Source: CAYLYM01 sp964387645 (GTDB lineage Bacteria > Calditrichota > Calditrichia > RBG-13-44-9). Taken from it: a stretch of 47,109 nucleotides of DNA. The notes under the pieces are model-generated. The model had not been told where the DNA came from. It saw only the letters and a list, made by a program, of their open reading frames with translations, and ran no database searches. This document shows, piece after piece, positions 25,549-34,392 of the stretch. The position numbers and the translations under genes are program-made. Positions within the stretch are counted from its first letter, which is position 1. Every line of letters starts with the position of its first letter. The stretch spans positions 1 through 47,109 of the forward strand of contig CAYLYM010000015.1 in the NCBI GenBank assembly GCA_964387645.1, in the 5' to 3' direction.

Positions 25549-26529
25549 TTATAGTTTATCAGCTAACTTTGTAATCTTGAGTGCCAAATTCCCATCTACA
25601 ATTCCAGGTCGACCCAAAAATTTCAACTTATCGCTAATAAAGATGGGAATATCTGAATCTATTAAAGTATCCAGTACCAGAACATCTCCCTTTTCCAGTT
25701 CAAGCAAATCGCGAACAGTGATTTCAGCATTTCCCAATACTGCCCGGACATCCAGTTGTGTTCTTCTCAAATGTCTTGTAATGATTTTTTTGGTTTGTCC
25801 ATGATTTTTTTTAGTCCGTATGGTAGAGTAGTACTGAATATTCAATTTGGCAATAACTTCTTCCAGAGCAAAGGAGGGATAACATAAATTCATAAAAAAA
25901 GTATCTTCGCCAATTTTAATTTCGAATGATACTACTATAACAATTTCGCTAGCTGGTGCAATTTGGACAAAATCAGGATTACTTTCGAAATCACTCAATT
26001 TGAAATTTAATTTTTGAATTGGATTCCATGCTGTAGAAAGGTCATTCAGTGCCTGAGTTATTAGCGGTTTCATCATTCGTTGCTCGATAAGGGTAATGCT
26101 TCGTGAAGTTTTCAATTTTGCACCTGAACCCCCTAATAACCGTTCAACTATTATCAAAACAAGTTCTGGGGGCAGTTCCAAAACAGCTTTGCCTTCGGTC
26201 TCTTCAATATCAAAAATATAAATGCAGCTTGGATTGCTGATAGATAGAACATATTCAGAGTATCTTAGCTGATCCACAGTAGTCAAATCAATTGTGGCCA
26301 TTGTTTGCAATTTTGAAGCAAGGTAAAAACCAAATATCTCGGAAAAATTTTCGTGAAGTGTTCGGATAGTTTTTAACTGATCTTTAGAAACACGATTAGG
26401 ACCTCTAAAATCATATTCATAAACTTCGTGATTCTTTTTGAGATCTCCTAATTGTTCCTCTTTTATCACACCTGAATTAATACCAGATAGAAGTTGATCA
26501 ATTTCCTGCTGTGATAATACTTCTGCCAC
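25549..26529 (-). CDS. fliM: Flagellar motor switch protein FliM
   Basis: FliM is the CheY-P receptor of the motor switch. The 326 residues begin with the CheY-binding peptide LSQQEIDQLLSGI (residues 5-17), followed by the CheC-like middle domain (about 45-230) and a C-terminal SpoA domain with ELEKGDVLVLDTLIDSDIPIF. This retained peptide implies chemotaxis genes elsewhere in the genome, since none is in the window. Confidence 0.97.
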   Translation of the reverse strand: MAEVLSQQEIDQLLSGINSGVIKEEQLGDLKKNHEVYEYDFRGPNRVSKDQLKTIRTLHENFSEIFGFYLASKLQTMATIDLTTVDQLRYSEYVLSISNPSCIYIFDIEETEGKAVLELPPELVLIIVERLLGGSGAKLKTSRSITLIEQRMMKPLITQALNDLSTAWNPIQKLNFKLSDFESNPDFVQIAPASEIVIVVSFEIKIGEDTFFMNLCYPSFALEEVIAKLNIQYYSTIRTKKNHGQTKKIITRHLRRTQLDVRAVLGNAEITVRDLLELEKGDVLVLDTLIDSDIPIFISDKLKFLGRPGIVDGNLALKITKLADKL

Positions 26530-26539
26530 TTTTTACTCC

Positions 26540-27109
26540 TTATTGAATTATATAATTCGAGAAGTAAACATTAAGTAAATGACCTTCAGGAAGAATTTTC
26601 TGAATGGCTTCTTTAACTTCTTTTCGGAGATTTTCTTTGTCTTCTGGCCCATCTAATTGTGCTAATGTTTTAGAACTTAAAATTTTGATTAAAATATCAC
26701 GAACTTGTATCTCTCGCTTCTTTAACAACTCCAGATCTGAATTGCTTTTTACCTCAAAGCCAAAATTTATTAAAATAAATTGCATTCCTTGACTATCTGC
26801 AGGATTCACAATTACATCTTCTACTGTGTAAATCTGCCCGAATTCTGGTTTTTCTTGTTCTTCTTTGCTAAAGTTTTTCGTAGATTGTACAACTGAGTCG
26901 ACTTTGCCACTGGCCTTGACAGCTGAATCACCATATAACCACGGTACTGTTAGGTAATTTGCCAGGAAATATGCTACAATAGTTTGAATAATTAGCACAG
27001 GTATTCCGATCTTTATAAAATTGATTTTTTTCGAATTAGGTTCTTCCTCTATTTGTTCATCTTCCAATTCAACACTTTCATCCATCAATTCATTTTCCAG
27101 TTCGGCCAT
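26540..27109 (-). CDS. fliL: Flagellar basal-body protein FliL
   Basis: FliL is an inner-membrane protein that surrounds and supports the stator. The 189 residues have an acidic N-terminal cytoplasmic tail (about 1-28), one membrane helix (about 30-50) and a periplasmic domain with YTVEDVIVNPADSQGMQFILIN and the C-terminal GHLLNVYFSNYIIQ, both typical. It lies between motB and fliM, a usual order. Confidence 0.93.
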   Translation of the reverse strand: MAELENELMDESVELEDEQIEEEPNSKKINFIKIGIPVLIIQTIVAYFLANYLTVPWLYGDSAVKASGKVDSVVQSTKNFSKEEQEKPEFGQIYTVEDVIVNPADSQGMQFILINFGFEVKSNSDLELLKKREIQVRDILIKILSSKTLAQLDGPEDKENLRKEVKEAIQKILPEGHLLNVYFSNYIIQ

Positions 27110-27128
27110 AATTTTTCCCTTCTTTCAG

Positions 27129-27866
27129 TTAAAAAATTGCATCACGAAAGTTTTTGATCTGTTTATCATATTCGATGTAAATCTCTACCCTGCGATTCTT
27201 GGCACGATTTTCAGGACTGGTATTGGGAACTAATGGATGATATTCGCCATATCCCACAGCAGAGAGTCGTTGTGGTTCAATATGGCTGTTTTCAAGAAAA
27301 AATTTTAATACGCTAAGTGCTCTTGCTGTAGAGAGTTCCCAGTTTGAAGGAAATTCAGCTGTATGGATGGGCAAATCATCTGTATGGCCTTCAATTCGAA
27401 TATTATTCGGCCAATCCTGGATCATTTCGATTATTTTCATTAAAATTGGATAGGCTCTCTTTTTCAAATTGGCACTACCCAGATCAAACAACACTGGTGA
27501 ATCTATTCGAATAAGCACACCATTTTTAATTTCCTGCATGACAACTTTATCTTTCAGACCCTGTGCTTTTACAACATTGCGGAGTTCTGAAATCACTTTC
27601 TGAACCCGTTTCTTTTCATAATCTGAAAGTTGGGGAATAACCGGATCCCATTGCATCACTACTGATTGTTGTTTAGGAAGTACTCCTAAAGCACCTTTTA
27701 ATGATCCAAGAGCTTTCTGAAATTCTGCCATCTCAATCGAAGAGAATGAAACAATCAAAACAAAAAAGGTAAGTAAAAGGCTCATTAAATCTCCATAAGT
27801 AACCATCCAACCCGGAGCACCGCCACCTTTGCTTTCGTTATTGGATCTAGATCTGTTACGTACCAT
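27129..27866 (-). CDS. motB: Flagellar stator protein MotB
   Basis: MotB anchors the proton-driven stator to peptidoglycan and supplies the channel Asp. The 245 residues have a basic N-terminus, one membrane helix with PGWMVTYGDLMSLLLTFFV (the D in TYGDLMSLL is the conserved channel residue), a plug/linker, and a C-terminal OmpA-like domain with IEGHTDDLPIHTAEFPSNWELS and ENRAKNRRVEIYIEY. The ATG at 27864-27866 was chosen because AGGAG lies nine bases upstream and a sigma-54-like promoter ends about 20 bases before it; earlier in-frame ATGs fall at or before the predicted transcript start. Confidence 0.96.
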   Translation of the reverse strand: MVRNRSRSNNESKGGGAPGWMVTYGDLMSLLLTFFVLIVSFSSIEMAEFQKALGSLKGALGVLPKQQSVVMQWDPVIPQLSDYEKKRVQKVISELRNVVKAQGLKDKVVMQEIKNGVLIRIDSPVLFDLGSANLKKRAYPILMKIIEMIQDWPNNIRIEGHTDDLPIHTAEFPSNWELSTARALSVLKFFLENSHIEPQRLSAVGYGEYHPLVPNTSPENRAKNRRVEIYIEYDKQIKNFRDAIF

Positions 27867-27897
27867 CTTTTTAGTCTCCTGAATCATAACAGGTATT

Positions 27898-27913
27898 GGC
27901 AAGATGTATGCCA
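27898..27913 (-). promoter_or_regulatory. Predicted sigma-54 promoter upstream of motB
   Basis: On the minus strand the sequence TGGCATACATCTTGCC matches the RpoN consensus TGGCAC-N5-TTGCW, with GG at -24 and GC at -12 exactly 12 apart. A transcript starting about 12 bases downstream (near 27887) would have a 20-base leader containing the AGGAG site of motB. Consensus and spacing are seen directly; use as a promoter is inferred. Confidence 0.7.
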
Positions 27914-28091
27914 CAAAATGTTATTGGGGATAAAATTTTAACGGTAGGATAAAACAATTAAAATTAAGTATTTAAAGAAAAATCAATTCAAATGGTGAAA
28001 TTTGATAGAGAAAAAGATATCGAAAAAATGATCATATTTTCGACACATAAATCTAAAAATCAGACATTGATTAATTTTTGTTCAATCATTC

Positions 28092-28871
28092 TTACCTCTT
28101 TTGATTGTTGTAACGTAATTTGGGAGGTAAAAATGTATTCAATTTTTGCTCAACAAGTCGGGGATTGTCTCCAGATTGAATAGCCAGAATCCCTTCTAAA
28201 ATCATTTCACGAATCTTAACTTCTTCTTTTGTTCGTTCTTTTAATTTACCGGCTAAAGGCAGGAATATCAGATTGGCTAAAACCGCCCCATAAAAAGTAG
28301 TTATTAATGCTACGGCCATTGCAGGACCGATACTTGAAGGGTCTTTCATATTTTGTAACATTATTACCAGACCAATAAGCGTTCCAATCATACCAAAAGC
28401 TGGAGCATAAGTACCAAAAGCTTCCAAAATGCCATGACCTTTGCTATGACGATCTTCTAAATTAGCAATTTCTGTCAACAAAATTTCTTTCAGTAATTCC
28501 GGTTCTGTTCCATCAATTGCTAATTGTATTCCATCTCTAATAAAATCATCGTCCACTTCTTTAGTATGTTTCTCCAATGCTAAAAGACCATCTCGCCTGG
28601 CTTCTTCTGCAAATTGCACAATTTGTTTTATCAATTCGTTAGGATCTGCTACTTTAGTTAAGAGGGTATTACGCATAATTCTAATGACACCTAGCACATC
28701 ATTAAGCGGATACTGAACTAAAACTGCCCCAATTGTTCCACCAACAACTACAAAAAGCGATGGTATATTAATAAATGCACCGAGTCCACTTCCTAACATA
28801 ATTGAAATAAGAATAACTAATGTGCCTCCAAATAAACCAATCAGTGTAGCTATGTCCAGGATCTTTTTCAT
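28092..28871 (-). CDS. motA: Flagellar stator protein MotA
   Basis: MotA forms, with MotB, the ion channel that drives rotation. The 259 residues have four membrane helices (about 5-25, 30-50, 150-172 and 182-205) and a cytoplasmic loop (about 55-145) with KHTKEVDDDFIRDG; GILEAFGTYAPAFGMIGTLIGLVIML is the conserved third-helix block. Nothing seen settles proton versus sodium use. It overlaps flbD by four bases and is separated from motB by 225 bases, including a promoter-like site. Confidence 0.96.
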   Translation of the reverse strand: MKKILDIATLIGLFGGTLVILISIMLGSGLGAFINIPSLFVVVGGTIGAVLVQYPLNDVLGVIRIMRNTLLTKVADPNELIKQIVQFAEEARRDGLLALEKHTKEVDDDFIRDGIQLAIDGTEPELLKEILLTEIANLEDRHSKGHGILEAFGTYAPAFGMIGTLIGLVIMLQNMKDPSSIGPAMAVALITTFYGAVLANLIFLPLAGKLKERTKEEVKIREMILEGILAIQSGDNPRLVEQKLNTFLPPKLRYNNQKR

Positions 28872-29080
28872 CGTCGTTTCTTTACTTCAATTTTTAAATT
28901 TTCAAAACACTTCTGTCTGTAACAGATAACCTTTCTTATAATCTCCTCAACTGATTCTTTTACAATAATTTTCTTACCATCAGTCATAGTGATGATGGTA
29001 TCAGGGGTAGATTCAATGAATTCAATCATTTCGGCATTAATTGTTATTTGCTGATTGTTTATTCTCGAAACTGTGATCAT
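28868..29080 (-). CDS. flbD: Small flagellar protein FlbD
   Basis: This 70-residue protein matches the short FlbD family found in flagellar operons beside motA (not the NtrC-like regulator of the same name in Caulobacter). Blocks seen are ITVSRINNQQITINAEMIEFI, ESTPDTIITMTDGKKIIVKE and SVEEIIRKVICY. Its function is not established to my knowledge. The ATG at 29078-29080 has GAGG six bases upstream; the in-frame upstream TTG overlaps that site. Four-base overlap with motA. Confidence 0.88.
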   Translation of the reverse strand: MITVSRINNQQITINAEMIEFIESTPDTIITMTDGKKIIVKESVEEIIRKVICYRQKCFENLKIEVKKRR

Positions 29081-29107
29081 GGAAAACCTCAATCAGTCCA
29101 ATAGTAA

Positions 29108-29134
29108 TTATCGAACATTGAGAAAAATTATTAA
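29108..29134 (-). promoter_or_regulatory. Weak sigma-28-like promoter upstream of flbD
   Basis: On the minus strand TTAA, a 15-base spacer and TTCGATAA resemble the sigma-28 consensus TAAA-N15-GCCGATAA at the right spacing. It lies 28 bases upstream of flbD and right after the flgE terminator, where a promoter is expected. Match is partial: -35 has two mismatches and -10 two. Confidence 0.35.
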
Positions 29135-29135
29135 T

Positions 29136-29177
29136 TGAAAAAATGAAATGGCGGCATAATTAAGAATGCCGCCATTT
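29136..29177 (-). terminator. Rho-independent terminator after flgE
   Basis: Perfect 12-bp arms AAATGGCGGCAT (29166-29177 read on minus) and ATGCCGCCATTT (29146-29157) enclose an eight-base loop, followed on the minus strand by CATTTTTTC. It lies 10 bases after the flgE stop and marks the end of the flgB-to-flgE transcript. Confidence 0.88.
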
Positions 29178-29187
29178 ACCTAAATAA

Positions 29188-31260
29188 TTATCGTTTCAAG
29201 TTGGTTACTTCGGTTAAAAGATCATCACTGGTAGTAATAATTCGAGCATTGGCCTGGAAGCCACGTTGCGCCACGATCATTTTTGTAAATTCTTCTGCAA
29301 GATCTACATTAGATTGTTCTAACGCACCTGAGATGATTTTAGATCCAATACTTTCGCCCGGTGAACTAATTATGGGATCGCCCGAATTTCCAGTAACTGA
29401 AAATAGATTGCCCTTAACGCGTTCTAAACCACCTGGATTATAGAAATTAGCAAGAGCGATTTGTGCCAGAACTTGAACTACACCATTCGAAAATGCTCCA
29501 GAAATTTTTCCATCTTCATCGATAATGATTCTTTCCAGACTACCCATTCCATGGCCATCTTGAGAAGTAATTTGAACAGCATTCCCAGAGCCCGCCAACT
29601 GAGTAATTCCATCGAAGCTACCAAATTCACCAACATTCAATTCAATACTGATTAAATTGCTAGATCCATTACCTGGATTAAATTGTAAACTATTGGAACC
29701 ATCGTCGGTTTGGAAATCTTTTAAAGAACCATCGGGATTAAATTCTATATATCCGCTGTAACCACCCGTTACGACCGCATCTGCCACTTTAATTTCCCAT
29801 CTCCAACGATCAGCACTAGTTGCGTCTTTTGTAAAAATAGTCGTCAATTCATAAGCATTTCCTTGCGAATCATATACAGTTGTACTGGTCGATTGTTGAA
29901 CATCTTCAGCTTTTTGTAATTCAGTATAATTTCCAGGTGTACTGTCGAAAATGGCGTTAAACAAAGTACGAGCATTACCACCAGCTCCGGCAGTATCATC
30001 TGCTCTTATATCCACGTTGGTAATTTCATAAATTTTACCTCCATCTGCATGAATTGTTAAACCACCATTATTAGGATCGAATGTTACTCCTTCTGAATTT
30101 GTGATACCAAATGCATTCTCAATTTCAGAAGCAAACTGAGCGAGTGTTGTCGTGGCAGTAACTGTAAAAGCCCGAGTGTCAACTGCCTGTCCACCGACGA
30201 GTCCATCAATGGTAATTTCATCACCCACTGCCAGTTGCAAGTCCTGTCCATCTTTGTTACGAAGGTCGATTAATAAATCATCTGTACATGCTACATGGGA
30301 AAACTCATCAGAAGTTCTTGTTCCGGCAGAGAGGTCTCCATTTGCCGAAAGAAATGCTTCTTGCAATTTAGGATTATTGCTGGTTACTTCTAAATAATCA
30401 TTGCCTGAAAATGCTAATGCTCCCGAGCCATTGAGAGAGACCGATAATCCTACGCTACCGAAATCATTGTTGATTTCGGCAATTAAATCATTCAAAGTAT
30501 GAAAGGCGCCATTGGCAACAGCCGTGTCAGTAGTGACATATTTATAACTTTTAGATACATTACCATAGGTTACTTTAATCTCGGTGGAGTTTGGAATCAT
30601 TCCGGTAATTTTGCTATTGGCAATGCCCGTGGCTAATAGACCCTGAACATCAGAATCTCCCTTTTCTATAGCATAAATGTCACTGGTTTTCAGTATATTA
30701 CCAACAGGTTTAGCACTTGCATCTAAATTTCCGGCAAATGTAATTTGAGAAGTTGCTTTCGCTCCAATCTTCTTTCCAAAAGGTAACCGAATATCTGTTA
30801 ATGCCGTCCCCGCTTCTATGACACCATCCTGATTAGCTAAGTAACCCTGAACGCGTACACCTGATCCAGGGATAACCAGTGTTCCGCTGGCATCAAATTG
30901 AAAATTTCCTGCGCGAGTATAACGTCGGGTAGTTCCATCATGCACAATAAAAAATGCATCTCCTTGAATAGCTAAATCTGTTACCTGACCTGTTGATTCA
31001 ATATTACCCTGGCCGAATAAAGTATCAATGGTCGAAAGCGAAATACCCAAACCTACTTGCATTGGATTCGTTCCACCCATTTCAGAATAGGGTTTGGTGC
31101 CTCCACGTAAAGTCTGGGCAAAAGTTTCGCTAAATGTTACGCGACCATTTTTAAAACCAATAGTATTGACATTCGCAATGTTGTTTCCAATAACATCCAT
31201 CATGATTTGATGATTGCGTAATCCGGAAACACCTGCATATAAAGAACGCATTAATCCCAT
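29188..31260 (-). CDS. flgE: Flagellar hook protein FlgE
   Basis: FlgE polymerises into the hook that joins rod and filament. The 690 residues begin MRSLYAGVSGLRNHQIMMDV with the rod-hook signature NNIANVNTIGFK around 28-39, and end with the conserved SNVDLAEEFTKMIVAQRGFQ and NARIITTSDDLLTEVTNLKR helices. It is clearly longer than a minimal hook protein (about 400 residues); the extra length is in the central beta-rich, Gly/Thr/Asp-rich region (about 200-480), expected to form surface domains. The ribosome binding site AGGAG is seven bases from the ATG. A structured leader lies just upstream (31301-31381). Confidence 0.96.
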   Translation of the reverse strand: MGLMRSLYAGVSGLRNHQIMMDVIGNNIANVNTIGFKNGRVTFSETFAQTLRGGTKPYSEMGGTNPMQVGLGISLSTIDTLFGQGNIESTGQVTDLAIQGDAFFIVHDGTTRRYTRAGNFQFDASGTLVIPGSGVRVQGYLANQDGVIEAGTALTDIRLPFGKKIGAKATSQITFAGNLDASAKPVGNILKTSDIYAIEKGDSDVQGLLATGIANSKITGMIPNSTEIKVTYGNVSKSYKYVTTDTAVANGAFHTLNDLIAEINNDFGSVGLSVSLNGSGALAFSGNDYLEVTSNNPKLQEAFLSANGDLSAGTRTSDEFSHVACTDDLLIDLRNKDGQDLQLAVGDEITIDGLVGGQAVDTRAFTVTATTTLAQFASEIENAFGITNSEGVTFDPNNGGLTIHADGGKIYEITNVDIRADDTAGAGGNARTLFNAIFDSTPGNYTELQKAEDVQQSTSTTVYDSQGNAYELTTIFTKDATSADRWRWEIKVADAVVTGGYSGYIEFNPDGSLKDFQTDDGSNSLQFNPGNGSSNLISIELNVGEFGSFDGITQLAGSGNAVQITSQDGHGMGSLERIIIDEDGKISGAFSNGVVQVLAQIALANFYNPGGLERVKGNLFSVTGNSGDPIISSPGESIGSKIISGALEQSNVDLAEEFTKMIVAQRGFQANARIITTSDDLLTEVTNLKR

Positions 31261-31300
31261 GGCACTTCTCCTTGTTTTTTATTTATCGTCCTTGATTTTA

Positions 31301-31381
31301 CCTCGCCTCGGTCGGTCAGCGAGGTTGCAGGGCTTCCTTCTGCTGATTTTTAGAAATGTCCAACAGGAAGGTCCAGCCCTG
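31301..31381 (-). promoter_or_regulatory. Two-hairpin leader between the TIGR02530-type gene and flgE
   Basis: Within the 129 bases before flgE there are two inverted repeats. One is CCTCGC (31301-31306) with GCGAGG (31319-31324). The other is a longer imperfect stem: CAGGGCT (31328-31334) with AGCCCTG (31375-31381), continuing partly through CCTTC/GAAGG. The first lies about 40 bases before the flgE ATG. Neither is followed directly by a T-run in the minus direction, so termination is not obvious. They may stabilise or process the mRNA for the highly expressed hook gene. Confidence 0.5.
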
Positions 31382-31389
31382 TAATTCAA

Positions 31390-31788
31390 TTATTTAACTA
31401 TAATTGCTGAATCAATATTTGTAAAAACATTCTCCCGCATATTAGCTTCATCAATCGCTGTAATAATGGTCCGATTATCGATATTAGCAATGAAAGCGAC
31501 ATTTTCCATCACTATAAGAGAATCGTGAGCACCCTTATTCTCGGCCCTGTTCAACGCCTCAGCTATTTTTGATACTTTCTCGGTAGAAAGCTCGATATTC
31601 CGTGATTCTAATCTGGTTTTTGCATGAGCCGAAAACTTGATTTTCTGCTCTTCGGCTATTTTCTCCAACAAAAGCTCTCGAAAATCAGACTCACCGCCAG
31701 AGGAAACGATTGGTTTACGCGATGGTATCCCCTCTAAACCGCCAATCGGAACAAATGGTGGCTTTATACCATCGACTTTTCCTGCCAC
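31390..31788 (-). CDS. TIGR02530-type flagellar operon protein
   Basis: A 132-residue protein of the small family found between flgD and flgE in many flagellar operons. The C-terminal two thirds carry the recognisable block FSAHAKTRLESRNIELS, then AENKGAHDSLIVMENVAFIANIDNRTIITA. Its function is not established; a role in hook assembly is inferred from gene order. Translation begins at GTG (31786-31788) behind a strong AGGAGG. Confidence 0.88.
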   Translation of the reverse strand: MAGKVDGIKPPFVPIGGLEGIPSRKPIVSSGGESDFRELLLEKIAEEQKIKFSAHAKTRLESRNIELSTEKVSKIAEALNRAENKGAHDSLIVMENVAFIANIDNRTIITAIDEANMRENVFTNIDSAIIVK

Positions 31789-31816
31789 TTCCTCACCTCC
31801 TTTCTTACATTTTTTA

Positions 31817-32497
31817 TTAATTATTTAATATTTCATAAATATCCGACATCAAAATTTCCAAATCCCCCATCTTCAATACAGTACCTTCATCACCATAACG
31901 AACACCATCCAGAATACCATAAATGTACGTTCGTACTGCAACAGCATTACCTTCTTTATCCGTCGCATTAACTTTGAAACTATATTTACCTTCTGGTAAA
32001 TCGTTACCTTCAGAATCCTTACCGTCCCATATAACAATGTGTTCTCCATCTGTTAAGTTACTTTCCATAAGCGTTCGTACCGTTTTACCATTCTGGTCTA
32101 GTATTTCAATCTCTACATTTTGAGCAGGAGAATTTAAATCAAAGTATATTCTTGTATCTTCTCCTGACTTTAACTGTATCTGATTTCCATAAGCCTTTGC
32201 AGTTTTACCTAAAATAGTTGCTGAAAGTGTGTTATTAATAGAAGTGGTTAACAAATAATTTGCGTCTAAACTCTGTTTTAGCGATTCATTAATATTTACC
32301 ATTTGCTCCAGGCTGCTAAATTGAGCCAGTTGTGCTGCCATTTCTGTGCTCTCCGAAGGACTCAACGGATCTTGATAGTGCAATTGTGCTACAAGCAGTT
32401 TTAAAAAGTCATCTTTTCCAAGAATATTTTTTGAAAGAGATCGATTTTGTGTCGAACCAATCTCATCAAGGGTATTCCCCGTATAAATAACACTCAT
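31817..32497 (-). CDS. flgD: Flagellar hook cap / scaffolding protein FlgD
   Basis: FlgD sits at the tip of the growing hook and guides FlgE subunits. The 226 residues have the N-terminal export/assembly segment (LGKDDFLKLLVAQLHYQDPLSP at about 25-46), MAAQLAQFSSLEQMVN, and a C-terminal FlgD Ig-like/Tudor domain with WDGKDSEGNDLPEGKYSFKV. AGGAGG lies nine bases before the ATG, within the end region of fliK's intergenic spacer. Confidence 0.95.
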   Translation of the reverse strand: MSVIYTGNTLDEIGSTQNRSLSKNILGKDDFLKLLVAQLHYQDPLSPSESTEMAAQLAQFSSLEQMVNINESLKQSLDANYLLTTSINNTLSATILGKTAKAYGNQIQLKSGEDTRIYFDLNSPAQNVEIEILDQNGKTVRTLMESNLTDGEHIVIWDGKDSEGNDLPEGKYSFKVNATDKEGNAVAVRTYIYGILDGVRYGDEGTVLKMGDLEILMSDIYEILNN

Positions 32498-32513
32498 CTT
32501 AGATTACCTCCTT

Positions 32514-34322
32514 TCAGACGATATATTCAAATGTACTATAACTATATTGTACTCTATCTTTGCTCTTTTCAGTAAAAGGTAGCGTAGTTTCCTCTTCTAA
32601 TTTTGAATACTGATTGATTGTATTTCGGTTATTGCCGGAACCTTGCCCAGATTGATGATTATGTCCTGCATCCATCATATCAAATTCCAGAGATTCCATT
32701 GGAATTTGCAATTCTTCCAACCGGTGATTCAATTCATGAGCATGTTTTACAAGTATTTGATGTACTTCTTGGGAATAAACCTCAATGCGTCCTGATAATT
32801 TTTTGCCTTTCATTTTTAATTTGAATCGCAATAAGCCCAGGCTTTCCGGTTTTAATTGAATAAAAAACTCTCGATCATTTCTTAGAAAAGCGAATTGAAC
32901 CTGTTTTGCTAAAGAAGAAATGAATTCCATAGGTTCCACGATACTCCAGCCTGACGTATTACCCGGTGTTAATCTGACCTGATACGGTGTGTTTAGCTTT
33001 ACCGTTTGGCTCCTGTCTACACTGCGAAAAATAAACGTTTCGTGGACTTGGGCAGGATCATCAACAGATTTCAGGAGATCAGCCTGTTTATTTGAAAAAG
33101 TTAATGTATTCTCCTTCATCGAATCGTTCAGATTCGGATTGGCGTCTTGTTGTGGATAATTGATCGTATGACTATTATCCATAGTCTTTGGACGAATCGA
33201 ATCAAATAAGTTTCCAATATCTTGAGAAAACTTGGATTTTGTTTCGGCATGTGAATTAAAATACTCTATTCTACATTTATTATCCGAAAACTCTGTTTTG
33301 TTTATGGCAAATTTTTGCAGATTCGAATTATCATTTAATGGTGATTTTCCTTTTTGTGCTTTCGATTGAACCTTCTTCTCTGAAATTCCCGAAGTGAGAT
33401 TTAATTTCTCTTTAGAATTTTCTTTCAATAGTACATCAGGAATCTTGACAAAAGATTTATCCATTATAGATTGAAAAGGTTCTTTCGGATGATTAAAAAG
33501 GACATCCTCTTTCAACACTTTTGCATTTTTTGTAAATAAATCGATAAGAGCAGAAGACGACCTATTTTTCAAAACTGATAAACCATTCTCAGTATTCCGA
33601 TCAATCATATTTTTTACATTGTTATTTTCAGAATCTAGTTGAAAGGGAGATAAATGGTGCGGCGTCTGGCTAGCAGTAGTTAATTTTCCTTCAAAATTTT
33701 TTAATTGGGAAAAAGAAGATTGGAATTTGAATGTTGTAATGTTAACTAATTTTGTTTTTAAGATGGATTTGTCTAATTGAATATTTTCATTTCTGGTTTT
33801 GTTATGAATCAACTTGTATCCATTGGATTGTAATTGAAGTATAGCTTCTTTATTTTCCCTTCTGAAATGAACTAAATTATTATTACTTTTACCATTCGTA
33901 TTTGTAATGGCACTCTCGTCTAATGCTTCTTTTCCTTTTTGATAATATGAAACCGGTTGCGCACAAAGCTCACATGGTACTATTTGGTACTTTTCTTTAT
34001 CAAGAATTTCATTGAGTAGAGGATTTGAACTTTTTTTCTTTATATCATCACTTTTAACTGAAGACCCATTCTTTAATTCATTCATGTTCATATTAACCTG
34101 CGCAAAGAAACCTCTCGAAAATTCTTTATTAATATGATGGTCAGGAAGAGGGTCTGAGTCTAATGATTGTTGTGAAATTTTTTGAATCGATTGATTCAAT
34201 GTATTTTTGAAATTAGATACTATAGGTGTGTTAATATCCGATTGGCCTGAGAATATTGGTTCATCACCAGTTTTGATTGACGAGTTAAAGTGACAAATCT
34301 TTTGAAATATCGCTGCGAACAT
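32514..34322 (-). CDS. fliK: Hook-length control protein FliK
   Basis: FliK measures hook length and triggers the FlhB substrate switch. The 602 residues are mostly a low-complexity Asn/Lys/Ser-rich ruler region (about 1-430) and a compact C-terminal Flg_hook domain (about 440-560) with EFFIQLKPESLGLLRFKLKM and SGRIEVYSQEVHQILVKH, the core of the family. The long ruler fits the family's variability. The ATG at 34320-34322 has AGGTGG five bases upstream; a GTG three codons earlier lies inside that site. Confidence 0.92.
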   Translation of the reverse strand: MFAAIFQKICHFNSSIKTGDEPIFSGQSDINTPIVSNFKNTLNQSIQKISQQSLDSDPLPDHHINKEFSRGFFAQVNMNMNELKNGSSVKSDDIKKKSSNPLLNEILDKEKYQIVPCELCAQPVSYYQKGKEALDESAITNTNGKSNNNLVHFRRENKEAILQLQSNGYKLIHNKTRNENIQLDKSILKTKLVNITTFKFQSSFSQLKNFEGKLTTASQTPHHLSPFQLDSENNNVKNMIDRNTENGLSVLKNRSSSALIDLFTKNAKVLKEDVLFNHPKEPFQSIMDKSFVKIPDVLLKENSKEKLNLTSGISEKKVQSKAQKGKSPLNDNSNLQKFAINKTEFSDNKCRIEYFNSHAETKSKFSQDIGNLFDSIRPKTMDNSHTINYPQQDANPNLNDSMKENTLTFSNKQADLLKSVDDPAQVHETFIFRSVDRSQTVKLNTPYQVRLTPGNTSGWSIVEPMEFISSLAKQVQFAFLRNDREFFIQLKPESLGLLRFKLKMKGKKLSGRIEVYSQEVHQILVKHAHELNHRLEELQIPMESLEFDMMDAGHNHQSGQGSGNNRNTINQYSKLEEETTLPFTEKSKDRVQYSYSTFEYIV

Positions 34323-34392
34323 CCTGTCCACCTAATTTGTTCATCCTGAACCATTAGTTCTATTTTAAATATTCGGTCTAGGTAATAAAAAC

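Noticed and set aside
28868..29080. FlbD as the NtrC-type transcription regulator
   Set aside because: The protein is only 70 residues and matches the short FlbD family; it has no AAA+ or DNA-binding domain.
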